DNA of 64,000 nucleotides from Bacteroidales bacterium (GTDB taxonomy: Bacteria; Bacteroidota; Bacteroidia; Bacteroidales; F082), in NCBI GenBank assembly GCA_019454985.1, contig JACFNF010000010.1:35965-99964 (forward strand), in the 5' to 3' direction. The notes beneath the pieces were generated by a model. It made no database searches and was not told the DNA's origin. It saw nothing but the letters and a program-made list of their open reading frames with translations. Each line of letters begins with the position of its first letter. Positions within the stretch are counted from its first letter, which is position 1. The position numbers and the translations under genes were made by a program. Below are positions 55,714-64,000 of this stretch, one piece after another.

Positions 55714-57654
55714 ATGAGCAGGCAGTCACTTGAGGTATTGGTCAAATATTGGGGCTATTCCTCATTCAGACCAATGCAGGAAGACATCGTGGACGCCGTC
55801 ATTGATCGCCGCGATACGCTTGCTTTGTTACCTACAGGAGGGGGTAAATCTATTTGTTTTCAGGTTCCGGGCATGGTTTTGCCGGGCTTGTGTCTGGTGA
55901 TCACACCTCTGATTGCTTTAATGAAAGATCAGGTGATGCACCTGAAACAAAAAGGTATCCCGGCGGCAGCCATCTACTCGGGTCAGCACCCTAATGAAAT
56001 AGAAATTATTTACAATCATGCGGTGTTTGGCCAACTGAAGTTTTTATATGTCTCGCCTGAGCGTCTTGTTACAGAGCGTTTTTTGGCTATTATCACCAGG
56101 TTGAATATCAATTTGATAGCAGTGGACGAGTCGCATTGCATTTCGCAATGGGGTTATGATTTCAGGCCCCCTTATCTACGTATAGCAGAGATTCGGCCTT
56201 ACCTGCCCGGAGTGCCTGTTCTTGCCCTTACTGCAACGGCTACTCCCATGGTGGTGAATGATATTCAAAACAAATTGCTGTTTCGAAAGCCCCATGTGAT
56301 CCAGACAAGTTTTATGCGGCCTAACCTCACTTACAACATCATTCACCACCCCGATAAGTTTGGTACATTGGAACGCCTTTTTCAACGGATGAGTCAAGGT
56401 AGTGGAATTGTGTATGTACGTAACCGGCGACGTACCCGTGAGATTGCCGATTTCCTCAACTCACACGGAATCACCAGCACATGGTATCATGCCGGTTTAG
56501 ATAGCCAGCAACGGGACGAAAGACAAACGGCCTGGATGTACGGCAAAGTGAAAGTGATTGTGGCTACCAATGCCTTTGGAATGGGAATTGACAAACCCGA
56601 TGTGCGCCTTGTGGTTCATATGGATTTGCCCGACAGCTTGGAAGCATATTTTCAGGAAGCAGGCCGTGGCGGGCGTGATGGAAAGGAATCTTACGCCTGG
56701 CTGCTGACAGCAGATCAGGATGTGCAACAGTTGAAAACCGGTTATAATACCTCATTCCCCGAGCTGCAAAAAGTCCGTAACATCTATCAGGCATTGGGGA
56801 ATTATCTCCAGGTGCCAATTGGATCAGGGCAGGGGATGAGTTTTGATTTCGATTTGCATGCGTTCGCAAAAGATTACAATTTTCAGGTAACCGAAGTTTT
56901 TGCGGCATTGCAGTTTTTTGAAAAAGAGGGTTACCTTCAAATGACTGAGGGTGTACGTGTTCCAGCACGTCTATTTGTTCAATGTAGCCGCGAAGATCTC
57001 TATCGCCTTCAGGTTGAGCAGCCGGCTTACGACCACTTTATTAAAAATCTCTTACGCTCATATCCAGGCCTTTTTACAGATTTTGTACCTGTCAGAGTCG
57101 AAGAAATCAGCCGGAAAACCGAACTACCGGCCGAACGGGTCGAAGAATACCTCAACAAGATGATGAAACTCGGCTATATGACTTATATTCCGGTAAAAGA
57201 TAAACCTCAGTTGATCTATCTGTCTGAACGTCAACCTGCTGAAAATATTTTCCTGACGAAAGAGAATTATTTCGACCGAAAAAAGAATGCTGCTCTTCGG
57301 TTACAGAGTGTCATTGATTTTGTCTATAATGCCGATGAGTGCAGAAGCACCCAGCTCCTGCGTTATTTTGGCGAGCAACAGCAGCAGCGTTGTGGTAAGT
57401 GTGATGTTTGTGTCAAGCGCAACAAAATGAAACTCAGCGATGTGGAGTTTACGGCCATCAAGACGCAGTTGTTTGGATTGCTTGCTCAAAGACCATATCC
57501 GCTCTATGAAGCCCTTTCGAGAATTGATGGCTACAGCGAAGAAAAAGCCCTGACAGCCATTCGTTGGATGCTCGAGAACCGGCTGATCGAAAAAGATAGC
57601 ACAGAAAGGCTCACGATAAAAAAACAGCTTGGATTTGATGCTTTATGGTCATGA
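55714..57654 (+). CDS. recQ: RecQ-type ATP-dependent DNA helicase
   Basis: RecQ is a 3'-5' helicase acting in recombination and replication repair. TGGGKS (41-46) is the Walker A motif and D138 begins the DESHC box. TATATP, FGMGIDKPDVR and QEAGRGGRDG are helicase motifs III, V and VI. Zinc ligands C543, C560, C563 and C566 form the RecQ-C zinc site. A winged-helix-like part follows. A clear HRDC domain is not seen, as in several Bacteroidota RecQ proteins of about 640 residues. The last 10 nt overlap the 3-methyladenine glycosylase gene. Confidence 0.94.
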   Translation: MSRQSLEVLVKYWGYSSFRPMQEDIVDAVIDRRDTLALLPTGGGKSICFQVPGMVLPGLCLVITPLIALMKDQVMHLKQKGIPAAAIYSGQHPNEIEIIYNHAVFGQLKFLYVSPERLVTERFLAIITRLNINLIAVDESHCISQWGYDFRPPYLRIAEIRPYLPGVPVLALTATATPMVVNDIQNKLLFRKPHVIQTSFMRPNLTYNIIHHPDKFGTLERLFQRMSQGSGIVYVRNRRRTREIADFLNSHGITSTWYHAGLDSQQRDERQTAWMYGKVKVIVATNAFGMGIDKPDVRLVVHMDLPDSLEAYFQEAGRGGRDGKESYAWLLTADQDVQQLKTGYNTSFPELQKVRNIYQALGNYLQVPIGSGQGMSFDFDLHAFAKDYNFQVTEVFAALQFFEKEGYLQMTEGVRVPARLFVQCSREDLYRLQVEQPAYDHFIKNLLRSYPGLFTDFVPVRVEEISRKTELPAERVEEYLNKMMKLGYMTYIPVKDKPQLIYLSERQPAENIFLTKENYFDRKKNAALRLQSVIDFVYNADECRSTQLLRYFGEQQQQRCGKCDVCVKRNKMKLSDVEFTAIKTQLFGLLAQRPYPLYEALSRIDGYSEEKALTAIRWMLENRLIEKDSTERLTIKKQLGFDALWS

Positions 57655-58235
57655 TATCCAACGAATCACCGATTGATCTGCTGAGCGAGGATGTGTTGCA
57701 CCTTGCCCGTGAACTTATTGGCTATGAACTGCATACGTTCATCCATGGACGACATTGCAGCGGGATCATCAGTGAAACCGAAGCTTATGCCGGGGTTCAT
57801 GATCGTGCCTCGCATGCCTGGGGTGGGCGACGCACCGAACGGACGAAAGTAATGTATAAAAAAGGTGGTATCGCCTATGTGTATTTCACCTACGGAATGC
57901 ATTATCTTTTCAATATTGTCACCGGTCCCGAAGAAGTTCCGCATGCCATCCTCATTCGTGCCATCTGGCCGCAAATAGGTTTAGAAATCATGCAACAACG
58001 GCGTAAAAATAAGCCCTTTCAACTCCTTGCCAACGGGCCGGCAAAACTTTGTCAGGCTATGGGTATAGATTTGCAGCAAAATGGAGTCGAAATTGGCAGC
58101 TCCATCATCTGGCTCGGAAGAAAACACGTCATTGAGCCGGCGAATATAATCGCCGGCCCACGTGTTGGTGTGGATTATGCTGGCGAGGATGCACTCCTGC
58201 CTTACCGTTTCGTCTGGGTTAACCCCTCTTTATAA
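57645..58235 (+). CDS. mpg: 3-methyladenine DNA glycosylase (AAG/MPG family)
   Basis: The enzyme excises alkylated and deaminated purines such as 3-methyladenine and hypoxanthine. ISETEAYAG (42-50) contains the catalytic Glu E44 and the neighbouring Tyr. YGMHYLFNIV and PHAILIRA form the substrate pocket, and NGPAKLCQAMG is also conserved. The 196 residues fit the family. It overlaps recQ by 10 nt, an operon of DNA-repair genes. The last 34 nt overlap the convergent helical-repeat gene. An ATG at 57651 is an alternative start. Confidence 0.94.
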   Translation: MVMISNESPIDLLSEDVLHLARELIGYELHTFIHGRHCSGIISETEAYAGVHDRASHAWGGRRTERTKVMYKKGGIAYVYFTYGMHYLFNIVTGPEEVPHAILIRAIWPQIGLEIMQQRRKNKPFQLLANGPAKLCQAMGIDLQQNGVEIGSSIIWLGRKHVIEPANIIAGPRVGVDYAGEDALLPYRFVWVNPSL

Positions 58236-59653
58236 ACGATTAGCCGCTGCCGGATTTCCTCCACTTCGGCGGGAATGAAATCATAAAACTGCTCCAAAAG
58301 CTCATTGAGTCGCCCCGACTGATAGCTATGATTCAACAAGCGTATGGCCGAACTGCTAATGGTTTCAATCAGATCGCTCCGGGTGCGCCGGCCTTCGATA
58401 TAAAGAGCCACCTCCGTATGCCAATACAAAACGGGAGTATAAACACTTGATTCAATATGTTTTTTTTCAAGGGCTACTAATTTGTAACGATGTGAAACTG
58501 CGATAATCTGTTGGGTTTTGCCGGCATAAAGCAAAGCTTGCAAATAAGCCGAAAAGAATAAATGCCAACGTGTTTCGAAAATCTCTTTTCGGTAGGCATC
58601 CAAAAAAGTGGAGGCATAACTGGCTGCGTTTTTGGCTTTGGAATTGGCAACCAGGGTGCGCACATAAAAACTCACAAACCCAATCTTGTTGTAAAAACTA
58701 TTGGTGTTTTTCAATTCGGGAATTGACTGGCTCATCAGCCGTAGAGCCTTTTCGTGCTTTTTGTTGCGCAGCAGTATGCCGCAAAGATTTGCAAGATAGA
58801 AAAGGTAGTCGCTGTTTTTTTGCCTGATGGAAAGATAACCATAATGCTCGGCTTTGTTCAATTCGTTGAGCTTACTGTGCATCATCGCACGATTTGAGTA
58901 GTAGTTGGATAACAGTCGTTTGGAATAGAAAAGATCGGTTTTAAACTCCTCGTCCAAACGATTGTAAAGAGCAAGCAGTTTCTCAAACTCCCGGAAATTA
59001 TAATAATGAAAGGTTAATCGCACAGCAGCGCGGTAGCGGGTGTAACCATCAAGTTGAGGATTGGAAAAGCTCTGATGCAGAAAATCGGTAAACTCCAATG
59101 GGGCAAGCTCTGGCGACTCGTGATGCCGGATAATGCCAACCGTGGCTTCGTTGAGCCCTTTGTTGACCGAAAGACAACGGATATAATCCTGCTCATGTTC
59201 CATCAGATAGATGTTGGTCGGCCGGTAAAAAATGTGACGAACCCGAATCAGCAGATAATCTCGAAAATGCTGGACTAGCTCATAAAAACGAAGGAAACAA
59301 TAATGTGTCGGGCCAATGACTTTCAGATATGAGATGATTTCGCGTTCTTCGGCAGGCGAAATAGCATCGAGCATTACCTGTTTTTCGGTCGCCAAAATCC
59401 ATTCATAAAAGCGGTCAACATCTGCGCGGGCAAGACTTTCAACTATCCATTTTTTGACATACGAATAACTGCGTTTGTCAATCTCGGGGTCAAATTCTTT
59501 CGCCTCAGCCGGACGATGGCAGTTAAACAGAATCGTTTCTAAAATTTTTTTATTCTCATCTTTCTGGAATCTTGCAATAGAGTGCAGATAATCAGCCTCA
59601 TGAGGATATAACTGATTGGCAAATTCGGTAAAAGAAGCCAGTTTGTGTTTCAT
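58202..59653 (-). CDS. Helical-repeat protein of unknown function
   Basis: I do not recognise a family. The protein is about 483 residues with no signal peptide or membrane helix. The whole length is amphipathic helix, with TPR-like pairs in the second half (for example LNELNKAEHYGYLSI and NKKHEKALRLMSQSI at about 265-320). The middle is rich in Tyr and Phe. Such long cytosolic helical-repeat proteins with similar composition occur in Bacteroidota without function. The ATG at 59653 is used; a TTG three codons upstream is possible. It overlaps the mpg end by 34 nt. Confidence 0.65.
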   Translation of the reverse strand: MKHKLASFTEFANQLYPHEADYLHSIARFQKDENKKILETILFNCHRPAEAKEFDPEIDKRSYSYVKKWIVESLARADVDRFYEWILATEKQVMLDAISPAEEREIISYLKVIGPTHYCFLRFYELVQHFRDYLLIRVRHIFYRPTNIYLMEHEQDYIRCLSVNKGLNEATVGIIRHHESPELAPLEFTDFLHQSFSNPQLDGYTRYRAAVRLTFHYYNFREFEKLLALYNRLDEEFKTDLFYSKRLLSNYYSNRAMMHSKLNELNKAEHYGYLSIRQKNSDYLFYLANLCGILLRNKKHEKALRLMSQSIPELKNTNSFYNKIGFVSFYVRTLVANSKAKNAASYASTFLDAYRKEIFETRWHLFFSAYLQALLYAGKTQQIIAVSHRYKLVALEKKHIESSVYTPVLYWHTEVALYIEGRRTRSDLIETISSSAIRLLNHSYQSGRLNELLEQFYDFIPAEVEEIRQRLIVYKEGLTQTKR

Positions 59654-59774
59654 GCCCGACAATTAGAGGTTGAAGATAGGTATTTGAATGTAAACTGATG
59701 CAAAAAAACAGTGAATTTAGTGTGGGACGGTTTTCTTTTGGTGTTCAAGATATGGATTGATGAGGTTTGAAATG

Positions 59775-59799
59775 AAAAAGGAGGCCGAAACCTCCTTTT
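59775..59799 (-). terminator. Terminator of the hydrolase/barrel unit
   Basis: On the minus strand the stem AAAAGGAGG/CCTCCTTTT closes a 6-nt loop and ends in a run of Ts, 22 nt past the hydrolase stop. Confidence 0.8.
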
Positions 59800-59820
59800 C
59801 TCACTATCCAAAAACAAAAC

Positions 59821-60780
59821 CTATTGCAGGAATTTCTTTGTTTCGCTGTTGAACACCTCAGCTTTCTCAAACATCATAAAATGGCCGCATTTTGGCACCA
59901 TCACCAATTTGCTGCCGGCAATGCGTGCTGCTCCTGATTCTGCAATCTGGCGGGTAGTTCCGGGATTGAGAAAACGGTTGGGGATAAGATTGTCGTCCTT
60001 GCCAAAAAAGATCAGGGTGGGCACTTTGATGTCTTTCAAATAATCTGCCACCGGATTGTCCACCATCCCGTTCACCGATTGCACAACAGCATAGCAATAC
60101 GCATTGAAATCGGAGGCTTTGCGCATGGCCAGACGGTCGGTAATCATAAATTCGGCATCGGCTGGAAGACGATAAAAATTGGTTGCAAGATTGTTTTGAA
60201 TGGCCTCAGCCGTTGTGAGCCGTACCCCGTCAAAAGTCATGACATCCCGAAACCATTGTTTCTGACCTTTGGTAAATTCCTCGAATCCGGCCGGATCTAC
60301 CAAAATTAAACCGGCAGTGATCTCCGGATAAAGCAGCGCTGTGGTGATGGAAATTTGCCCGCCCATGGAGTGGCCGGCCAGAAAAACCTTGCCAAGCTTG
60401 AGCTCTTTGACTAACTCGTCAACGATGCCTGCATAAAACGTCATCTGACCGCTGTGAGGCTCTTTGCTTGATTTCCCATAGCCCGGCAAATCAATCGAGA
60501 TGCAGCGGTAGTCCGATTTTAACACGTCCACATTTTTGATCCAGGCCTGGAGGTAACTCCCCAGTCCGTGAATAAACAAAATTGTTTTTTCGCCTTGCCC
60601 TTCATCGGTATAGGCAATGGTGTAGCCCGAAGCCGGTAATTTCACCTTTTTCACTTCATGGCGATAGTTCAGCTCGTCAAAGTTGGAAATGGGCTTCACC
60701 GATTGATATGGGGTTGAGCAGCGGCTCATGGCAAACAGCAGCGTCAGGGTCATAAGAATTGAAGATATTGTTTTCATCAT
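59821..60780 (-). CDS. Exported alpha/beta hydrolase
   Basis: An N-terminal hydrophobic segment (about 3-18) ends in MSRCSTPY. This resembles a lipobox but has Arg at -1, so lipidation is uncertain; a plain signal peptide or anchor is equally possible. The hydrolase core shows the oxyanion segment FIHGLGSYLQAW, the PGYGKSS loop and the nucleophile Ser in GHSMGGQ (about 146-152). The Asp is in FGKDDNLIP and the His in KCGHFMMFE near the C-terminus. The 319 residues and the catalytic triad are complete. Substrate unknown (ester or lactone likely). It starts 15 nt after an outer-membrane barrel gene. Confidence 0.85.
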   Translation of the reverse strand: MMKTISSILMTLTLLFAMSRCSTPYQSVKPISNFDELNYRHEVKKVKLPASGYTIAYTDEGQGEKTILFIHGLGSYLQAWIKNVDVLKSDYRCISIDLPGYGKSSKEPHSGQMTFYAGIVDELVKELKLGKVFLAGHSMGGQISITTALLYPEITAGLILVDPAGFEEFTKGQKQWFRDVMTFDGVRLTTAEAIQNNLATNFYRLPADAEFMITDRLAMRKASDFNAYCYAVVQSVNGMVDNPVADYLKDIKVPTLIFFGKDDNLIPNRFLNPGTTRQIAESGAARIAGSKLVMVPKCGHFMMFEKAEVFNSETKKFLQ

Positions 60781-60795
60781 GCTGAGTCTTAAAGG

Positions 60796-62388
60796 TTAAA
60801 ACATGAGCCATTTAAAGACGAGAAATGTCGTCCAGGGGTTAACCGGTCTGGTGTCGCTGCCGCCATTCACGGCCGAACCATAGGTGTCTTGTTTACTATC
60901 ATAGAAGTCGCCGAGCATCAGATAGGCGCTGTGAAGTTCGAGGCTCATAAAAGGCCCGAAGTTGTATGCAATATTACCATTAATCTCGGTTCCGATCAGG
61001 CTTCCGCCACCACGCGGTTGCACATTGGCAAAGGCGATAGCGCTTCCAATTTTGCCATTCAATTTGTTGGGAATAAATCCTTTGGAGGCATTCAGGGTAA
61101 GTGCAGTCATGCCATAACCCATATTACTGATGTCCATCACGGTAGGCGTAAAACGGTTGACAACATTACCGTGTGGCATCAGCAGATATGAGCCCGAGCT
61201 GATGAAGATGGCTCCGGGAGCTCCCCACTGGTTGCCGGTGATTACGCCCGAATAACGCCCGTCTTTGAGCCCGTCGGCATCACCCGAGGTGTAAAGCGCA
61301 TCAAGAGTGATCACATCGCTGGTGGTTTGGCCAAAACGCCATGAACCTCTCAGATTAGCTGCAAAACCCATGATACTGGCAGCATCGGTATAGCCTGATT
61401 CGGGCTTAGTATTTTGCATCAAAGTATCAGTGTTTCCGATGTTAAAATTTACAAATCCCGTAACCATCAGTGGATCAATCCAATGCTCGGTATTGCGGCC
61501 AAAGAATGTTCCTAACCAGACGATATCGGCTTTGTAATCGGTATTCTTGTAGTTGAATTTATACACTCCATTGTGGGCGGCAAGGGCACTGTTGAGCCCC
61601 TGACCGAGGATGGATACGCCGCCTGCTCCTGCTGCCCGGTCGCGCATATAATAGGCCGATGCGCCAACTTTCCAGGCGCGGCTTACGTCTTTCTCGCCCG
61701 TGAGTTCCATCAAGGTCACATCGTCGTCAAGATGGACATAATTCTCATAAAGCTTGTAATAACCGGCTTTGATGCGTTGAAAATCCCAATCTTTTCTCAC
61801 CGAAACGCCAACTCCGTCGGTACCAAAATAGGCTAAACGATATCCGGTGGTTGTCATCTTGTCGAAAAGCGTCCGGTATGGATTGTAGGGGGTATCGAAA
61901 ATCCGTTGCAAACCGAGATTGATGTACCATCCTTTGTGCGGATTAAACTCAAGCTCAATATTTTGTGTTTGAATATTTACCTGGTCGGCCGAGAAGGCGC
62001 CGCCAAAGTTACCGCCTGCGCCATACGCCACATCGCCCCAGGTGAAGTCAATCTCGAATGAGGCACGCAATAAAGCTTTGCCGTTGAAAAGATGGGGCTG
62101 ATAGATGAAAAAGGGTAAAATGCGCTGTTCAACATACGCGCTGGTGTGTTCCTTGCTCGTGGTGGAAGTGTTGGCGCCAAACAAACGCCCAACGACCTGA
62201 CCCTTTAAAAAATCATTTTCGGGATGAATATCGGAAAAAACTGCCTGATTGATATAAAAAGCTAAAAACTGTAACTCTTTGTTGGCTTTTTGTGGAATTT
62301 CTTTTGAAAAATATTGATTGGTAGGCAGTTGCGAGAATCCCGAAAGACCCAAGGCAAGGCTCAAAAAGAAAAAGTAAAATTTTTTCAT
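60796..62388 (-). CDS. Outer-membrane beta-barrel protein
   Basis: A signal peptide (1-19, ending GFSQ) precedes a long region of alternating aromatic/polar strands with Asn/Gly turns, ending in KWLMF as expected of a barrel C-terminus. Two Gly/Asn-rich segments (GGNFGGAFSADQV and GSAVNGGSD) are probably loops. I do not recognise a named porin family with confidence; it resembles large Bacteroidota porins. The next gene downstream is the exported hydrolase, so import of an esterified substrate is a plausible but unproven joint role. Confidence 0.7.
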   Translation of the reverse strand: MKKFYFFFLSLALGLSGFSQLPTNQYFSKEIPQKANKELQFLAFYINQAVFSDIHPENDFLKGQVVGRLFGANTSTTSKEHTSAYVEQRILPFFIYQPHLFNGKALLRASFEIDFTWGDVAYGAGGNFGGAFSADQVNIQTQNIELEFNPHKGWYINLGLQRIFDTPYNPYRTLFDKMTTTGYRLAYFGTDGVGVSVRKDWDFQRIKAGYYKLYENYVHLDDDVTLMELTGEKDVSRAWKVGASAYYMRDRAAGAGGVSILGQGLNSALAAHNGVYKFNYKNTDYKADIVWLGTFFGRNTEHWIDPLMVTGFVNFNIGNTDTLMQNTKPESGYTDAASIMGFAANLRGSWRFGQTTSDVITLDALYTSGDADGLKDGRYSGVITGNQWGAPGAIFISSGSYLLMPHGNVVNRFTPTVMDISNMGYGMTALTLNASKGFIPNKLNGKIGSAIAFANVQPRGGGSLIGTEINGNIAYNFGPFMSLELHSAYLMLGDFYDSKQDTYGSAVNGGSDTRPVNPWTTFLVFKWLMF

Positions 62389-62432
62389 TTGAACAGTTTT
62401 GATTGAAGAAGTTCTAAACTATCGGATGCAAA

Positions 62433-62476
62433 AAAAGATCAGAAAGACGATTTTCAAATCGTCTTTCTGATCTTTT
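62433..62476 (-). terminator. Terminator with a perfect 20-bp stem
   Basis: Arms 62433-62452 and 62457-62476 pair over 20 bp with a 4-nt loop, and the minus strand ends in Ts. It lies 15 nt past the stop of the lipoprotein gene and separates it from the barrel gene. Confidence 0.85.
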
Positions 62477-62490
62477 CGGGTGAAAACAGC

Positions 62491-62997
62491 TTATTTTCCG
62501 ATTTTCACAAAGGTCTGTATGTTTGTGTTGCCAAGTGCGCCGCCGCTGGTGCTGCCGAAACCTGCAGCTGGTGTTGGCGGTGTGGCGCCAATAGCCGGTG
62601 CTGTTTGAGCAACTTCGTATTTCATGGTGTAGGTTTCACCGGTTTTGGTGATCTCAAAAATGCCTTCGCTGGTTACAGCCGTCGGGGCGTTTTGCTCAAG
62701 CTTGATGGTCCAGATAGTTCCGGTGGTGGGTTTGGTCTGGGTGTAGATACCGGTGTAGGTAACTTTCACGCCGGCTGCAAACGACTCAACCACATAGGTG
62801 TTGTTTTCTTTGAAATTGGCATAGATCGAGTCAACATGGAAATAGGTGGAAAGCAATATGGCAACATTGCTGCCCGACGACTGCCATTCGCCAACCATAC
62901 CGTCTTTTTCCGGACTGTAAACATCTTCTTCCTCACTTTTTTTGCACGATACCAATGCGATGGAAAACGCAAAAAGAACAATCATTAGTTTTTTCAT
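62491..62997 (-). CDS. Small lipoprotein with possible surface-export signal
   Basis: The SPII signal has lipobox LVSC with the lipidated Cys at 18. It is followed directly by KKSEEED, which resembles the Lys-plus-acidic lipoprotein export signal that sends Bacteroidota lipoproteins to the cell surface. The mature part (about 150 residues) is beta-rich and begins VGEWQSSG, then FKENNTYVV and YTGIYTQT. That pattern is similar to lipocalin-type lipoproteins. A Gly/Ala/Pro/Thr-rich stretch (about 135-158) lies near the C-terminus. Function unknown. A promoter motif lies about 105 nt upstream. Confidence 0.72.
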   Translation of the reverse strand: MKKLMIVLFAFSIALVSCKKSEEEDVYSPEKDGMVGEWQSSGSNVAILLSTYFHVDSIYANFKENNTYVVESFAAGVKVTYTGIYTQTKPTTGTIWTIKLEQNAPTAVTSEGIFEITKTGETYTMKYEVAQTAPAIGATPPTPAAGFGSTSGGALGNTNIQTFVKIGK

Positions 62998-63101
62998 GGT
63001 GAATTGAATTTAGGTTATGAAACAAATTAAAGAACTAGTATTTATATCATTAGAATGTTTATGCAAAATAATTGGGTTGACTTATTGGTTCGTTTTCTGT
63101 A

Positions 63102-63109
63102 CAAAGGTA
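63102..63109 (-). promoter_or_regulatory. Putative -7 promoter element for the small lipoprotein gene
   Basis: The minus strand reads TACCTTTG, an exact TAnnTTTG match, about 105 nt before the lipoprotein ATG. Confidence 0.5.
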
Positions 63110-63160
63110 GATAAAATCTGATTATTAACTATTTATCATTAAAAAATAGAGTGCGACTAT

Positions 63161-64000
63161 TTATCCCCAACGAATGACGTTTGCTCCCCACGCATAGCCA
63201 ATTCCGGCGGCAATCATCGCCACGATACTTCCGGCCTGGATCTTACCTTCTTTCAGACCAAGATGTAGCGATAAAATTTGGTCAATTTGGCCAATATGGC
63301 CGTAGTTTTCAAGATATGTGGTTTGGTCGGCATTCAGCCCGAGCGATTGTACAAAGCTGAAATACATGGAGCGTTTGAAATGGAGCGAAGCCAGATAGCT
63401 CAATTCGGTTCGGGCAAGGTTTGATTTGGCAAATGCCTGATCAATACATTTCATCCAGTTATCCATCGAAACTTCGTTCAGTCTGTCCTTCATATGTTTT
63501 TCGTCGAAAACCCGCAGCGATTTATAAGCAACATCTGTTACCTGGCAGGTGATGGGTTTTTCTGTTCCGCCGAATTCTACGCCTGCATCACGCGCCATAC
63601 TGCCGTCGGTAATGATGTGAGTGCCGAGCAAAAGGTTGCGTCCGTAGTTGCGTTTAAGAATTAAAGCGCCGCCGCCTGCTCCCAGATTAAACATGAACGA
63701 CACGGCCGGATCGGTGTAATCAATAAAGTCGCCATTGCGATAACCACCGGCAATCAACACCGTGTTAATTGTGGGGTCGGCCATCATCATGTCACGTGCA
63801 ATTTTCATGGCGGCAACGGTGGTGCAGCACCGTTGTTGAAGGTCGAAAGCCCAGGCATTGGTCGCGCCAATGCGGTGCTGAATGTAGATACCGGTCGTGG
63901 TTAGGGGGAACTCTTTCCATTCTTCGCCAATCGAAATGATCAAATCAATTTCCAGAGGGTCAATGCCTGTGTTTTTCAGGCAGTCGAGGGCGGCCAAAGC
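63161..64000 (-). CDS. KAS III-like (FabH-family) enzyme, N-terminus outside window
   Basis: Only the last 280 or so residues are present; the frame runs off the right edge. The thiolase fold is recognisable. FDLQQRCCT aligns with the FabH segment FDxxAAC, making C57 (window numbering) the nucleophile and C58 an extra neighbour. A His in SLHFKRS and an Asn in NYGHIGQID take the places of the FabH HQAN His and NTS Asn. GAGGGALIL is conserved. The family condenses an acyl-CoA with a malonyl-ACP. The substrate and pathway cannot be read here. Confidence 0.8.
   Translation of the reverse strand, partial: ALAALDCLKNTGIDPLEIDLIISIGEEWKEFPLTTTGIYIQHRIGATNAWAFDLQQRCCTTVAAMKIARDMMMADPTINTVLIAGGYRNGDFIDYTDPAVSFMFNLGAGGGALILKRNYGRNLLLGTHIITDGSMARDAGVEFGGTEKPITCQVTDVAYKSLRVFDEKHMKDRLNEVSMDNWMKCIDQAFAKSNLARTELSYLASLHFKRSMYFSFVQSLGLNADQTTYLENYGHIGQIDQILSLHLGLKEGKIQAGSIVAMIAAGIGYAWGANVIRWG

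Overview
The window reads as a chromosomal segment of a member of the Bacteroidota, most likely a Bacteroidales-like lineage. The evidence is the gene content: a eukaryote-like ProRS, a TPR-type sensor kinase, a BatA-type vWA protein, a GIN-domain lipoprotein, DUF5522, a run of parvulin foldases next to guaB, and many short SPII lipoproteins. In addition, the phylum's TAnnTTTG -7 promoter motif lies ahead of most transcription units, and consistent Shine-Dalgarno sequences are lacking. The genus cannot be fixed from the sequence. I see no tRNA, rRNA, IS element, prophage, CRISPR array or recent island. Coding density is high and operons are short.

Layout. 1-3.8 kb (minus): tRNA-modification GTPase MnmE and an orphan TPR sensor kinase. 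4.1-6.1 kb (plus): GAPDH and a DadA-like FAD oxidoreductase. 6.1-8.8 kb (minus): lpxK-punA-lpxH, two lipid A steps with a purine phosphorylase between them. 8.9-12.4 kb (plus): a DUF34/NIF3 protein, a coiled-coil zinc-ribbon protein and a TPR protein. 12.4-15.4 kb (minus): a FadL-like outer-membrane protein and an aromatic/Ser-rich lipoprotein. 15.5-20.8 kb: proS, a PagL-like protein with a GIN lipoprotein, mazG and a peroxiredoxin. 20.9-30.5 kb (minus): an apparent seven-gene unit, guaB, three parvulin-type foldase genes, a MoxR ATPase, a periplasmic adaptor and a MacB-type permease. This looks like an envelope-biogenesis operon headed by a purine gene. 30.6-31.8 kb: a membrane-anchored metallophosphoesterase.

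32.1-37.5 kb (plus): a nucleotide-sugar operon (ugd, UDP-glucuronate decarboxylase, rfbD, a degenerate GxxExxY protein, phosphohexomutase) that would make UDP-GlcA, UDP-xylose and a dTDP-deoxysugar for surface glycans. 37.6-39.5 kb: a small lipoprotein and a second aromatic-rich secreted protein. 40-50.1 kb (plus): gdhA, a BatA-like protein, parC, gcvP and a polyphosphate-glucokinase-like ROK kinase, separated by strong terminators. 50.2-54 kb: a Cys/Met-metabolism PLP enzyme divergent from an Lrp/AsnC regulator, followed by a GT-C-like membrane protein and DUF5522. 54-58.2 kb: a hybrid kinase, recQ and a 3-methyladenine glycosylase. 58.2-64 kb (minus): a helical-repeat protein, an alpha/beta hydrolase with an outer-membrane barrel, a lipoprotein, and a KAS III-like enzyme cut by the window end.

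Most of the window is housekeeping. The most unusual item is the GxxExxY-family protein at 35.3 kb. It has lost the family signature and the presumed PD-(D/E)XK catalytic residues, yet it is translationally wired into the sugar operon. Other points worth checking are nested palindromes at the lrp promoter, a clamp-binding-like C-terminus on ParC, the absence of an ABC ATPase beside the MacB-type permease, and the two aromatic-rich secreted proteins. I found no convincing wholly new multi-gene system.
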